45,786 nt of DNA. Source: a virus. This document shows positions 45,366 through 45,786 of this stretch, in pieces. The notes below the pieces were generated by a model. It made no database searches, had not been told where the DNA came from, and was given only the letters and a program-made list of their open reading frames with translations. Location: IMG/VR virus record IMGVR_UViG_3300047172_000008, positions 1 to 45,786 of that record; one strand, 5' to 3'. Position 1 is the first letter of the stretch, and every line of letters begins with the position of its first letter. Both the position numbers and the translations under genes were made by a program.

Positions 45366-45786
45366 ATGACGACTGGCAACGTTGGGCAAGCTGGCGCTTT
45401 AGCTTTAAGCAAGTCTTCGCCTAAAGCTGAAGTCTCGCAAGCTGGCGCACTTGCCACGGCTATTTCAAATCCTCAAACTGAAGTTTCACAAGTTGGCGTT
45501 TTAGCTTTAGAAATTTCTGACCCGAAAGTAGAAGTGTCGCAAGCTGGCGTTTTAATGCTAGTTCGATACATTACGGGAGACGTTGCACAAGCTGGCATTC
45601 TCGCGACGGCGCTTGCTAATCCGCAAGCTGAAATTTCGCAATCTGGTATTGTTGCGCTTTCGATAGCAAAGCCTGAAGCTGAGGTCTCACAAGCTGGCGC
45701 ATTGGCACTTGTGACTTACATTGTTGCCGTCGCTGATGCTGACGTTGCACAGGCTGGCGTTTTGTCTTTTGTTCGTTATCCATTTC
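45366..45786 (+). CDS. Repeat-bearing baseplate wedge protein, 5' part of the end-spanning gene
   Basis: This is the 5' part of the gene that continues at 1-562. From the ATG at 45366 the product has eight imperfect repeats of 16-20 residues: NVGQAG, EVSQAGALA, EVSQVGVLA, EVSQAGVLM, DVAQAGILA, EISQSGIVA, EVSQAGALA and DVAQAGVLS, most followed by a short polar spacer often containing Pro. They precede a proline linker and the gp46/gp25-like wedge domain. The pattern predicts regularly repeated short beta strands, and similar V-x-Q-x-G repeats are known in other phage baseplate proteins. The Shine-Dalgarno is weak. The last two bases of the window differ from the start-copy. Confidence 0.75.
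   Translation, partial: MTTGNVGQAGALALSKSSPKAEVSQAGALATAISNPQTEVSQVGVLALEISDPKVEVSQAGVLMLVRYITGDVAQAGILATALANPQAEISQSGIVALSIAKPEAEVSQAGALALVTYIVAVADADVAQAGVLSFVRYPF
45659..45784. repeat. Terminal redundancy, right copy
   Basis: This copy is identical to bases 1-126. The reading frame of the end-spanning wedge gene is the same in both copies, so joining them gives one uninterrupted gene and a circle. Confidence 0.9.

Overview
This window looks like the complete genome of a tailed, contractile-tail bacteriophage (myovirus morphology) of about 45.66 kb. The first 126 bases recur exactly at the end (45659-45784), and one reading frame continues in phase across that join, so the contig closes into a circle. 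Gene density is very high, most neighbours overlap by 1-8 bases (ATGA, GTGA, TAATG), and GTG/TTG starts are common. I see no integrase, excisionase, tRNA, rRNA, CRISPR array or insertion sequence, so a lytic lifestyle is likely but not proven. The host is probably a Gram-negative bacterium. A Flp-type pilin gene and C-rich strong terminators around it make an alphaproteobacterium my best guess, at low confidence.

Layout. (1) 26533-45786 and on through the join to 3398, plus strand: the virion module. It holds the terminase small and large subunits, a DUF1073-type portal, a MuF head protein fused to a putative zinc metallopeptidase, a DUF2213 protease/scaffold-like protein, a decoration candidate, a DUF2184-type major capsid protein, head-tail connectors, a DUF3383-type sheath, the tube, tail assembly chaperones with a probable -1 frameshift, the tape measure, and a Mu-like baseplate (plug, hub, spike, gp25/gp46-like wedge, J-like protein, DUF2612) ending in a glycine-rich fibre. 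(2) 3454-13550, minus strand: the replication and recombination operon. It holds a compact B-family DNA polymerase, a divergent sliding clamp, a MazG-like pyrophosphohydrolase, an SF2 helicase, DUF3310, a Cas4/RecB-like nuclease, a DUF669 protein, a Sak4-like ATPase and several small unknown genes. (3) 13682-16486, plus strand: a helix-turn-helix protein, a primase-polymerase and a DUF3987-type helicase. (4) 16493-17460: two small minus-strand genes and a roughly 490-base non-coding block that carries a large imperfect palindrome built of helically phased TTAGTAT repeats, my best origin candidate. (5) 17522-20867, plus strand: a run of very small, overlapping early-type genes (membrane peptides, two DnaJ-type zinc-finger paralogues, a VRR-NUC nuclease). 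(6) 20880-26526, plus strand: a Flp pilin gene with its own strong terminators, a lysis cassette, a sulfotransferase-like gene, and a set of accessory virion proteins that includes a tandem duplication.

The most striking items are the phage-borne full-length Flp/Tad pilin (20880-21041), the phased-repeat palindrome (17042-17346), the MuF-metallopeptidase fusion, the sulfotransferase-like gene beside the lysis genes, and the eight-repeat N-terminus on the baseplate wedge protein that spans the ends. All functional names come from reading motifs by eye; no database search was run.
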